Source of the DNA: Firmicutes bacterium ZCTH02-B6
Lineage (GTDB): Bacteria > Bacillota > Limnochordia > Limnochordales > ZCTH02-B6
DNA: 12,495 nucleotides
Direction of reading: 5' to 3'
Assembly (NCBI GenBank): GCA_002159155.1
Contig: LZRQ01000104.1
Location: 1-12,495, forward strand
The position numbers and the translations under genes are program-made. Below the pieces are notes generated by a model. It was not told the origin of the DNA and did not search any database. It saw nothing but the letters and a program-made list of their open reading frames with translations. Positions 1 to 6,286 of the stretch are shown one piece after another (position 1 is the stretch's first letter; every line of letters begins with the position of its first letter).

Positions 1-41
1 GGGTATACCGGTGGCGGAGCAGCGGCGGTGCGCAGCCGCAT
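1..41 (-). CDS. Start of chelatase AAA+ ATPase subunit (BchI/ChlI-like), partial
   Basis: Only the first 13 codons and two bases of the next are inside the window; the gene runs out past position 1 on the minus strand. The start ATG is at 41-39, directly after the TAA at 44-42, and a GAGGGGG ribosome site lies about nine bases upstream. The peptide reads MRLRTAAAPPPVY followed by Pro. A Pro-rich lead into a Val-Tyr-Pro step is typical just before the Walker A region of magnesium and cobalt chelatase ATPase subunits, which energise metal insertion by the H/CobN subunit encoded next door. The assignment rests on this short N-terminus plus the tight linkage to the chelatase H gene. I cannot tell BchI from a fused I-D type or from another small gene. 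Confidence 0.6.
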   Translation of the reverse strand, partial: MRLRTAAAPPPVY

Positions 42-122
42 TTACACGACCCCCTCGACGCGATCTTCGGCCTCCGCCAAAACCTGTTGCAACTTCGCCC
101 AGCGACCTGCATCCGCCTGTCA
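42..122 (-). other. Conserved-looking C-terminal tail of the chelatase H gene beyond an in-frame TGA
   Basis: Reading on in the same frame after the TGA at 122-120 gives 25 sense codons and then TAA at 44-42. The peptide starts QADAGRWAKLQQ and ends AEAEDRVEGVV. This resembles the usual BchH/ChlH/CobN ending, where an Arg-Gly-aromatic-Trp motif leads into a helix and finishes near an acidic E-D-x-x-E-G-V motif. The TGA falls exactly at the Trp position, so TGG to TGA is the simplest change. The TAA abuts the ATG of the next gene (TAAATG), as expected for translationally coupled subunits. Seen: the frame and spacing. From family knowledge recalled, not aligned: the tail and the Trp. Inferred: nonsense change, sequencing error or readthrough. 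Confidence 0.75.
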
Positions 123-3100
123 AAACCCCCGCGCCCGGGCTTCGGCGAGCCGCGCCGCCATCCGGTGCACGGCCCGGGGATTGTGACGCAACAGGCGCGC
201 CCGCATCTCGTCGTCCAGGAGGAACGTATCCGCCGCCGCGGTGTACACCCAAGACTCCACCGCGCCCGCCGTCGCAGACCAGCCAAAGGTGTTGTCAAGG
301 CGCGTGGCGAGCTCGTGCACGCCCTGGTAGCCGTGGCGCAGCATCGCTTCGTACCAGCGCGGGTTGAGCAGCCGCGTCCGGGTTTCGAGCCGGATCGTCT
401 CTTCCAGGGTGCGCACGGCGGCGTCCGGGGTCACCGTGTCCGCTACAAGCGCCTCGGGCGCCGTCCCGCGCACGCGGCGGGCCGCGGCCGAAAGCCCGCC
501 CAAGTACTCGTAGTAGTGGTCCACGTCGGCGAGGCCGATCTCCGTGGAGTCCAAGTTTTGAAACACGGTGCCGCACGTCCTGAGACAGGCGGCCAACAGG
601 CCAGGGTGGGCCTGCCCCGCGGCCCCGTCGCCGTAGACGTAGGCCTTGCGCTCGAGAAACACCGCACCCAGTTCCTCGCTGCTTTGCCACGTGGACGCTT
701 CCACCACGTGATTGACACCAGTGCCGTATTGGCCGGGAGCGTTGCTGAAAACGCGCCGAGCAGCCTCGTGGTGTGGAATGCCCAACTCCGCAGCGATGGC
801 GAGGGTATGTTTGCGGATATAGTTGAGCTCCGGATCCTCTTCCGCGGTGGCCGCCAGCCGTACCGCCCGGTCCAAGAGCTCCATGACCGTCGGGAAAATG
901 TCCCGGAAGATGCCCGATACGGACAACACCACGTCGATACGCGGCCGGCCCAACTCGGCGAGGGGGACGAGCTCGAGGCGGGTCATACGGCCCAGGCTGT
1001 CGGGACGCGCCCGCACGCCAATGAGCTCTAGCACCTGTGCGACGCCTTCTCCGTGCGTCTTGATGTTGTCAGTGCCCCAGAGAACGCAAGCGATCGTTTC
1101 CGGCCAGCGGCCCTCCCGCGCCTTGGTGCGCTCAAGCAGTTGCTGCACTACTGCCTGCGCGCGCGTGACCGCCACGGGCGAAGGGATGCGGTTGGGGTCC
1201 AGGGCGTGCACGTTGCGGCCGGTGGGGAGCGCCGCCGGCACCCGCGCCGGATCGCCTCCCGGCGCCGGCGGGATATAGCGTCCCGCGATGGCTCGCAGCA
1301 GCGCGGGGATTTCCGTGTCTTCCTTGAGGCGCTCCAGAAAGTCGGCCGCAAACCGGGACAGTGCCTGCCACTCGGGCCGATCCCCGCGCGGGTCTCCGGT
1401 CTGCGGGAACCGGCCTGCCACGAGATCGTGCAGGAGGCCGCGACCGGCAGCTATGATGGCCTCCCGTCGCGCATCGGCCGGCGCGAGGGCGTCCCAGTCC
1501 AATCCCATCTCGCGGGCGATCAACTGCGGGAGGGCAGGCACGCCTTGTTCCGGGCGCGGGTGCTGCAAGGCCGCCCACAAGAACTCGGCAGCCTCGGTTG
1601 CCGAGAGCGGCGCGCCAGCCACGTGCAGGCCCACCGGGATGAGACGCTCGGCCAGCGTGCGCAGGTACGCGCTCAACCGGTCAATGTAGTCCTCGGCGGC
1701 CTCGCCTGATTCGGGCGGTTTCACGTCGGCGTCCAGCTGCGCCTCCTGCGCGAGGGCGCGCACCGTCTCCCACGCCTGCTCTCTCTGGGCGCCCCCTAGG
1801 GCCTGGCGCCAGGCCGCCAGAGCGTCCTCTAGCGACGCAAGGGTCTTGTACAGTCCCGCTTCTCGCAGGGGCGGGGAGAGATAGGTGACGGTCGTTGCGT
1901 AACTTCTGCGCTTGGCGATGGTGGCCTCCGAGGGGTTGTTCATGGAATAGAAGTACACGTGCGCCACGTCCCCAAGCAGTACATCTGGCCAGCACCCAGA
2001 CGTCAGGCCCAACTGCTTCCCGGGCATAAACTCGAGGGCCCCGTGGGTCCCGAAATGGAGCACTACGTCGGCGTTCCAGCAGTGTCTCAGCCAAGCATAG
2101 TACGCGGCGAAACTGTGGGACGGGGTGGCGTCCCGCGCAAACAATAGCCGCATGGGATCCCCTTCGTACCCGAAACCGGGCTGCACGCCGACGAAGACGT
2201 TGCCGAGCGCCGCACCGCGTATTCGCAGGCCTTGCCAGTCCGCGTCGATGAAGCCGGGCGGTGCGCCGAAATTGGCGGCGATGCGCCCCCAACCCGGCAC
2301 AAGCCGGCGGTACTCGTCCACCGGCAGCGTATCCGCGATCGCTATGGTCGGGGCGCCGGGCAGCGCCTCGTCAGCTCCGAGCACGAGGCGCATCAGGCTT
2401 TCGGCGTCCGGCGGCAGAGCCACTCGATAGCCGTCCCGGGCCATGGCTGCCAGGAGGTTGTAAAGGGAGCGGAAGACGTCCAGGTACGCGGCGCTGCCAA
2501 CGCTGCCCTTGTCCGGGGGGAAGCTGAAGATGGTGATCGCGACCCGTCGCTCGGCAGGCGTCTTGCGCCTGAGGTCGACCCAGCGCCGTACCCGGCGTGC
2601 CAGCACCTGGACGCGCTCTAGGTTCGGCACAAAATCGCCGTCGTCGCCCTTGGCGGCAAACACGCGAGGCTCAGTGGCGCCCTCCAGCTCCGGCAGCACC
2701 ACCTGCAAGGCAGTCTGCATGGGGGCTAGACCGACCGGGTCTGCCTCCCACTGGTCCCGGGTCTGAAACAGGAGCGGGAAGGGCACGAGGTAGGGGATGT
2801 CCAGCTCCTTGAGCAGAGCGACCGCTTGTTCTGGCTGGGGCCGGCCCATGGAGCCGATGAGGTTGAAGCCGGTCAGGTTGAGGAGGAGCTCGATACCGGC
2901 CGGGCGGAAGTGGGCGTCGATCAGGCGACGATTGTCTAACCCCCCAAAGCCCGCCACCACGTCCAGGCCCTCCGCTTCCAGCGCCGCGATCACCGCGTCA
3001 TAGTGCCGCCAGGCGCCTCCGGTAACGTACTGCCGGAAGACGATGACGCCGACGGCAGGCCGTTCCCCTAGAGCTTGACCGCGATGCTGCCGATACCACT

Positions 3101-3770
3101 CCTGGTACTCCGTGTAAGTGGAGAAATACTGGTCGGCCCGGGGGTGCCACAGGGCGATTTCGGGGAAAACGATAGGAGGATCTGGCCTGAAGCGGCCCCC
3201 GTACGCCGGGTGATAATTTGCGAGATGCATGAGCAGCCGGCGCCAGTTTTCTGGGGACGCGTTGAGCCAATACGCTCCGGCCTGCCCGTAAGCCCAGGCG
3301 TCTCCCAGCGTCTCCGGTCCAAGTCGGTACGCAAGGCGCGGCAACATGCTCAAGAGCCCGAACGGTGAAGGGGGAATCTGTATTCCGCTCGCGTTCAACC
3401 GCTGCGCGAGAGCATGGAGGCGATTCGGTTCCCTGACCCAATCCTGGGCGTCAAAGGCGCCCAGGCGCGAGAGCATCGTCAACTCGGGCTGGGACGTAAA
3501 CACGACGGTCACCGGCGGCCTCCGCTCGGCCAAGAGCCCTGTCAGCAGGGCTACTTCCTGGTCGCTGTTGAGCATAGAGCCGATGAACACGTCGGCGGCG
3601 GCCAACTGCCGCTCCAGCACGCCTTTGTCCACGTGCGCGAGCTCTTCGACGGTGTAGCCTTCCAGCGCTACGAACAAGCCCGTGCCCGTGCTTTCCAAGA
3701 GCGCCGCTGCCCGGCGCAGGGTGTGCACCAACTGGCCCTCGGCCAGTACGTACAAGCAGCGCAGCAACAT
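120..3770 (-). CDS. Magnesium/cobalt chelatase subunit H (BchH/ChlH/CobN family), ends at an in-frame TGA
   Basis: This is the large tetrapyrrole-binding subunit of a class I chelatase, which inserts Mg2+ or Co2+ into a porphyrin or corrin ring with an ATPase partner. The start ATG at 3770 follows AAGGAGG by five bases and gives 1216 residues. An ATG nine codons further upstream lacks a good ribosome site. The N-terminal domain carries LTGFNLIGSM and the stretch DIPYLVPFPLLFQTRDQW. The core has HFGTHGALEFMPGKQ from about residue 572, followed by NNPSEATIAKRRSYATTVTYL and then PPLREAGLYKTL. These match the BchH/ChlH form better than the usual CobN form, which reads GKHGTLEW with NDPGEG. There is no internal frameshift. 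The frame stops just after NPRAVHRMAARLAEARARGF, about 26 residues before the family's usual end, and the missing tail is encoded beyond the stop. Mg versus Co cannot be settled here; non-phototrophs also carry such genes. Confidence 0.9.
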   Translation of the reverse strand: MLLRCLYVLAEGQLVHTLRRAAALLESTGTGLFVALEGYTVEELAHVDKGVLERQLAAADVFIGSMLNSDQEVALLTGLLAERRPPVTVVFTSQPELTMLSRLGAFDAQDWVREPNRLHALAQRLNASGIQIPPSPFGLLSMLPRLAYRLGPETLGDAWAYGQAGAYWLNASPENWRRLLMHLANYHPAYGGRFRPDPPIVFPEIALWHPRADQYFSTYTEYQEWYRQHRGQALGERPAVGVIVFRQYVTGGAWRHYDAVIAALEAEGLDVVAGFGGLDNRRLIDAHFRPAGIELLLNLTGFNLIGSMGRPQPEQAVALLKELDIPYLVPFPLLFQTRDQWEADPVGLAPMQTALQVVLPELEGATEPRVFAAKGDDGDFVPNLERVQVLARRVRRWVDLRRKTPAERRVAITIFSFPPDKGSVGSAAYLDVFRSLYNLLAAMARDGYRVALPPDAESLMRLVLGADEALPGAPTIAIADTLPVDEYRRLVPGWGRIAANFGAPPGFIDADWQGLRIRGAALGNVFVGVQPGFGYEGDPMRLLFARDATPSHSFAAYYAWLRHCWNADVVLHFGTHGALEFMPGKQLGLTSGCWPDVLLGDVAHVYFYSMNNPSEATIAKRRSYATTVTYLSPPLREAGLYKTLASLEDALAAWRQALGGAQREQAWETVRALAQEAQLDADVKPPESGEAAEDYIDRLSAYLRTLAERLIPVGLHVAGAPLSATEAAEFLWAALQHPRPEQGVPALPQLIAREMGLDWDALAPADARREAIIAAGRGLLHDLVAGRFPQTGDPRGDRPEWQALSRFAADFLERLKEDTEIPALLRAIAGRYIPPAPGGDPARVPAALPTGRNVHALDPNRIPSPVAVTRAQAVVQQLLERTKAREGRWPETIACVLWGTDNIKTHGEGVAQVLELIGVRARPDSLGRMTRLELVPLAELGRPRIDVVLSVSGIFRDIFPTVMELLDRAVRLAATAEEDPELNYIRKHTLAIAAELGIPHHEAARRVFSNAPGQYGTGVNHVVEASTWQSSEELGAVFLERKAYVYGDGAAGQAHPGLLAACLRTCGTVFQNLDSTEIGLADVDHYYEYLGGLSAAARRVRGTAPEALVADTVTPDAAVRTLEETIRLETRTRLLNPRWYEAMLRHGYQGVHELATRLDNTFGWSATAGAVESWVYTAAADTFLLDDEMRARLLRHNPRAVHRMAARLAEARARGF

Positions 3771-3833
3771 TGTGGCCTCCTTGAGACGACGACCCAAACA
3801 AAAAAACTTCGCTATAGCCGGAGACTAGTCCTT

Positions 3834-3852
3834 TGCGTAGGCAAACTACGCA
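3834..3852. repeat. Perfect 7-bp inverted repeat (hairpin or operator) between the divergent genes
   Basis: TGCGTAG (3834-3840), a five-base spacer GCAAA, and CTACGCA (3846-3852). The stem extends with GTCC (3828-3831) against GGAC (3853-3856) across a two-base bulge. A second hairpin follows directly, GCCCGC (3857-3862) with GCGGGC (3871-3876) around an eight-base loop. Neither is followed by a T-run, so they are not obvious terminators. They could be an operator for the divergent chelatase and mutase genes or leader RNA structure. An 8-base direct repeat GCCGGAGA flanks the pair at 3817-3824 and 3879-3886. Confidence 0.5.
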
Positions 3853-3890
3853 GGACGCCCGCAGGCATTGGCGGGCGCGCCGGAGAAATG

Positions 3891-3908
3891 ATACCCCAAA
3901 AGGGGGAT
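3891..3908 (+). promoter_or_regulatory. Hairpin covering the ribosome site of the phosphoglycerate mutase gene
   Basis: ATACCCC (3891-3897), loop AAAA, then GGGGGAT (3902-3908). The G-run is the only Shine-Dalgarno sequence for the ATG at 3917. Pairing it with the C-run would hide it, so start-site access could be limited by a small, GC-only stem. The same symmetry also looks loosely like a metal or persulfide repressor operator of the CsoR family. No regulator is visible in the window. Confidence 0.4.
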
Positions 3909-3916
3909 GAATTCCC

Positions 3917-5122
3917 ATGGAGACTGTTGAGCTTCTCAAAGAGTTAGCCGTTCCGGCGGAAACGAAAATCGTCCTTTTGGTCATGGACGGCCTGGGCGGG
4001 CTGCCTCATCCGGAAACCGGCTTGACGGAGCTGGAGACGGCCCGTACACCCAACCTCGACGCCCTGGCACGACAGGCGTCTTTGGGCTTGACGACGCCCA
4101 TCGCACCGGGAGTCACACCCGGCAGCGCACCAGCGCACCTGGCACTGTTTGGCTACGACGCGGTTAAGTACCAGATTGGACGCGGCGTGTTGTCGGCTGT
4201 CGGCGTGGGGCTCGACATTAAGCCCGAGGACGTGGCGTGCCGTATCAACTTCGCGACCATGGAAAACGGCCTGATCACCGACCGGCGCGCCGGCCGCATT
4301 CCGACCGAGGAAGCGGCCCGCCTGTGCCAACGGTTGCGGGAGATTCGCCTGCCCGGGGTGGAGATCATCATCGAGCCCGAGATGCAGCACCGAGCCGTTG
4401 TCATCCTGCGCGGCCCAGGACTGTCGGAGCACGTGAGCGACACCGATCCGCAGGTGACCGGGCGTCCGCCGCTGCCGGCCAGGGCTCTGGCTCCCGAGGC
4501 GGAAGCCACCGCCGACCTGATCAACCGGTTTATCGCCGAGGTCAACCGCGCTTTGGCCGGGGAACCTCGGGCCAATACCATCCTTGTCCGGGGCTTCGGG
4601 CGCCTGCCGGCGATCCCGAGCTTCAACGAGCTGTACCGGCTGCGGGCAGCCGTACTCGCCGTCTACCCGATGTACCGGGGGTTGGCTAAGCTGGTGGGGA
4701 TGACGGAACTGCCCGCGGGCAAGAGTTTTTCGGACCAGGTGGCTGCGGTCAAGCAGGCGTGGAATGACTTCGACTTTTTCTTCATCCACGTCAAGGGCAC
4801 TGACGCAGCCGGCGAAGACGGGGACTTTGATCGGAAGGTGCGCGAGATTGAAGCGGTTGACGGGTTGCTGCCGGAGTTGCTCGCCCTCAACCCGGACGTG
4901 TTGGTGGTGACCGGGGACCACTCGACGCCGGCCGCCTTAAAAGGCCACAGCTGGCACCCGGTTCCGGTGCTTCTCGCCTCGCGGTGGGCCAGGCCCAATC
5001 CTTGGGTGGACGGTTTCGGCGAAACCGCCTGCCTGCGTGGCACCTTGGGCCATTTGCGCTCCCGCGACCTTATGGGGCTGATGCTGGCCCACGCGCAGCG
5101 GCTCAAGAAGTTCGGCGCGTGA
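3917..5122 (+). CDS. apgM: 2,3-bisphosphoglycerate-independent phosphoglycerate mutase, ApgM type
   Basis: The enzyme interconverts 3- and 2-phosphoglycerate in cytosolic glycolysis and gluconeogenesis and belongs to the metal-dependent alkaline phosphatase superfamily. At 401 residues it fits the archaeal-type ApgM family, not the longer (about 510 residue) GpmI form. Metal and catalytic elements are visible: VLLVMDGLGGLP (Asp24), PGSAPAHLALFGYD with the likely nucleophile Ser70, HVKGTDAAGEDGDF (His291, Asp296), TGDHSTPAALKGHSWHPVP (Asp334, His335, His344, His347). A Glu occupies the place where many archaeal members have His in TD-x-AGHDG; I recall Glu in bacterial members too, so I do not read this as a defect. 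The ATG at 3917 follows a GGGGG site by ten bases. The stop is TGA after KKFGA, a normal ending for the family. It is divergent from the chelatase genes. Confidence 0.93.
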   Translation: METVELLKELAVPAETKIVLLVMDGLGGLPHPETGLTELETARTPNLDALARQASLGLTTPIAPGVTPGSAPAHLALFGYDAVKYQIGRGVLSAVGVGLDIKPEDVACRINFATMENGLITDRRAGRIPTEEAARLCQRLREIRLPGVEIIIEPEMQHRAVVILRGPGLSEHVSDTDPQVTGRPPLPARALAPEAEATADLINRFIAEVNRALAGEPRANTILVRGFGRLPAIPSFNELYRLRAAVLAVYPMYRGLAKLVGMTELPAGKSFSDQVAAVKQAWNDFDFFFIHVKGTDAAGEDGDFDRKVREIEAVDGLLPELLALNPDVLVVTGDHSTPAALKGHSWHPVPVLLASRWARPNPWVDGFGETACLRGTLGHLRSRDLMGLMLAHAQRLKKFGA

Positions 5123-5139
5123 GGTTGGCAAAAAGAAAA

Positions 5140-5222
5140 GCAACGGTGCCTGCCCGCCGGTGGACGCTAACCTACAAACCTGTCCGCAGGTGCAGTAACG
5201 GCGGTTCATTTCTCACCGTTGC
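5140..5222 (+). other. Structured spacer between apgM and the Nudix gene with alternative pairings
   Basis: GCAACGGTG (5140-5148) is perfectly complementary to CACCGTTGC (5214-5222). Inside lies ACCTG-TCCG-CAGGT (5178-5191), a five-base-pair hairpin with a UNCG-type tetraloop. GTAACGG (5195-5201) can also pair with CCGTTGC (5216-5222), so the two long pairings exclude each other. There is no U-run. This could be leader RNA for the downstream gene or a transcript-end structure. I do not recognise a known riboswitch class. Confidence 0.35.
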
Positions 5223-5281
5223 ATCTGACAGTGTGCCCCGCTGGCGGCGGGTTATACGCGGGTAGTGAGGGGGCGAAAGCG

Positions 5282-5746
5282 GTGTCGGCGGGGGTGTGCG
5301 GCGCGCTGGTGCACGATGGGCGCGTTCTCATGGTCCAGCAGGCCTACAATAACCGCTACGGCAAGGGCGCCGGCTGCTGGTTCGTCCCCGGGGGGTACGT
5401 CAAGCCCGGGGAAACGCTGGCCGAAGCGGTGGAACGGGAGCTCCGTGAAGAAACCGGTCTACTGGGCCGAGTGCGTGGGCTGCTCGGGATCCGGGAGCGG
5501 GGCGGCGATCTCGTCGCCATCTTTTTGCTGGACTTGCTCGGCGGTGAGCTGTCGGTGGACCGGCGGGAGCTTTTGGACGCACGGTTCGTCTCCCGGGACG
5601 AGCTCGAGGAGCTGTCACCCGTGATGGGGCTGTCGCGCGAAATCGCCCGCACGGCGCTCACCGCGGCCGAGACCGCGCTGCCGCAACACGCCTACCGGCC
5701 GGATGGGGTGCCGGGGTACGTGCTCTTCCTGGCGGCGGGACAGTAG
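5282..5746 (+). CDS. Nudix hydrolase
   Basis: The protein hydrolyses a nucleoside diphosphate linked to some other moiety; the substrate cannot be told from sequence. The 154 residues hold one Nudix fold. The Nudix box matches G-x5-E-x7-R-E-U-x-E-E-x-G-U exactly at residues 38-60 (GGYVKPGE, then ERELREETGL, with the metal-binding Glu56 and Glu57). The GTG at 5282 was chosen because GAGGGGG lies eight bases upstream and the fold begins at once (SAGVCGALVHDGRVLMVQQ). An ATG at 5219 would add 21 residues that look like structured spacer and has no clear ribosome site. It lies 159 bases after the mutase gene on the same strand and faces rnpB tail to tail. House-cleaning or ADP-ribose-type activity is possible but not shown. 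Confidence 0.88.
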   Translation: MSAGVCGALVHDGRVLMVQQAYNNRYGKGAGCWFVPGGYVKPGETLAEAVERELREETGLLGRVRGLLGIRERGGDLVAIFLLDLLGGELSVDRRELLDARFVSRDELEELSPVMGLSREIARTALTAAETALPQHAYRPDGVPGYVLFLAAGQ

Positions 5747-5754
5747 CGAACGGG

Positions 5755-5799
5755 AAAAATTCACGCTTCCGCTGGGGCTGTATGCCCGGCGGAAGCGTG
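5755..5799 (-). terminator. Rho-independent terminator of rnpB
   Basis: The perfect 11-bp arms CACGCTTCCGC (5762-5772) and GCGGAAGCGTG (5789-5799) enclose a further GGGC/GCCC stem (5774-5777 with 5784-5787). On the minus strand the hairpin is followed by AATTTTT (plus-strand A-run 5755-5759). This is right for ending the RNase P RNA, whose 3' end lies just upstream. The plus-strand side has no T-run, so it probably serves the Nudix gene only weakly. Confidence 0.85.
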
Positions 5800-5804
5800 C
5801 GCAT

Positions 5805-6160
5805 GCGCAGGTGTGACCGTAAGCCAGATTCTGTTTCTGATGGCCATCTATCTCGCCCGGCATGGCGCCGGACGGCCTCCCTGGGGAGGCTGCCCCCTAC
5901 CCGCCCCCTTGACGGGGGCCTATTTGGGGTTGCTCGGTGGTGGGGGTTACCACGTTCCACCCGCTCCGTCGCCGGAGCGGCTCGTCTCTATGGCCCTTTT
6001 ATAGCTAATCCCGGCCGCGAGGGTCGGTTTCGCATCCGTCGGCTTGCGCCGCCCTGCCTTGCGGCAGGCACCAACTTTCTGCCGGGATGGCCGGCAGCCG
6101 AGTCTGGACTTTCCTCTAGCGGCTGGGAAAGCCGCCAGCGGCCATCCGTCACACCTGCTG
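5805..6160 (-). ncRNA. rnpB: RNase P RNA, catalytic subunit
   Basis: This is the ribozyme that removes 5' leaders from precursor tRNAs, working with the RnpA protein. On the minus strand the hallmark GAGGAAAGTCC (6116-6106) follows the P1-P3 region. The conserved 3' element ACAGAATCTGGCTTAC (5834-5819) closes the P4 side. The ends pair through an 11-base P1 stem: GCAGGTGTGAC (6158-6148) with GTCACACCTGC (5817-5807). Internal blocks AGAAAG, GAGCAA and CCAAATA are also present. The size, about 355 nt, is normal. It is probably the ancestral type A architecture, but I could not fold it rigorously. The mature ends could differ by a few bases. It has its own promoter and terminator and no coding frame. 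A long plus-strand open frame crossing it is only an upstream extension of the glycosyltransferase frame. Confidence 0.95.
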
Positions 6161-6173
6161 CGCCCGGGCGCAG
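6158..6173. repeat. 16-base perfect palindrome in the 5' leader of rnpB
   Basis: CTGCGCCCGGGCGCAG is its own reverse complement. It sits between the predicted rnpB start near 6196 and the P1 stem, touching P1. It may be a leader element removed when the RNA matures, or a protein-binding site. I see no second copy. Confidence 0.5.
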
Positions 6174-6202
6174 GCGAACCGCTCAGGTCCGCCGGCACAG
6201 AC

Positions 6203-6231
6203 ATTATACCACCGGGAGTGGGGTTTCACAA
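6203..6231 (-). promoter_or_regulatory. Sigma-A promoter of rnpB
   Basis: On the minus strand TTGTGA (6231-6226) and a perfect TATAAT (6208-6203) are separated by 17 bases. Transcription would begin near 6196, giving a leader of about 36 bases before P1. This fits a constantly expressed RNA gene. Confidence 0.8.
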
Positions 6232-6242
6232 TCGCCGCCTTC

Positions 6243-6251
6243 TGGTACAAT
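6243..6251 (+). promoter_or_regulatory. Extended -10 promoter of the glycosyltransferase gene
   Basis: TGGTACAAT contains the TGn extension and a five-of-six -10 hexamer (TACAAT, 6246-6251). The -35 region 16-17 bases upstream is poor and overlaps the rnpB -35 at 6226-6231. A start near 6258 would leave a leader of about 29 bases before the GTG. Confidence 0.5.
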
Positions 6252-6286
6252 GGATGCGGGTACCACGTGGGAGGAACCGTCGACCG

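Noticed and set aside
120..122. Genetic code with TGA read as Trp throughout
   Set aside because: apgM, the glycosyltransferase, glutaredoxin and both tiny membrane genes end at TGA where expected, and apgM ends at its family's usual C-terminus. The code looks standard, so the chelatase TGA is a local event.
42..122. Selenocysteine at the chelatase TGA
   Set aside because: The position suits Trp, not Cys, and I see no strong stem-loop just after the TGA that would act as a bacterial SECIS element.
87..1031. Long plus-strand open frame inside the chelatase gene
   Set aside because: High GC keeps antisense frames open. The minus frame has clear family motifs; this one has Arg/Pro-rich, motif-free sequence.
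3771..3916. Cobalamin riboswitch ahead of the chelatase gene
   Set aside because: The B12-box and the usual length of about 200 bases are absent; only simple hairpins are seen.
3944..4921. 325-codon minus-strand frame opposite apgM
   Set aside because: It is antisense to a complete enzyme with all metal-binding motifs, with no recognisable domain or ribosome site.
6044..6286. N-terminal extension of the glycosyltransferase from an ATG at 6044
   Set aside because: It would run through rnpB and both promoters. The GTG at 6287 has a good ribosome site and starts right at the fold.
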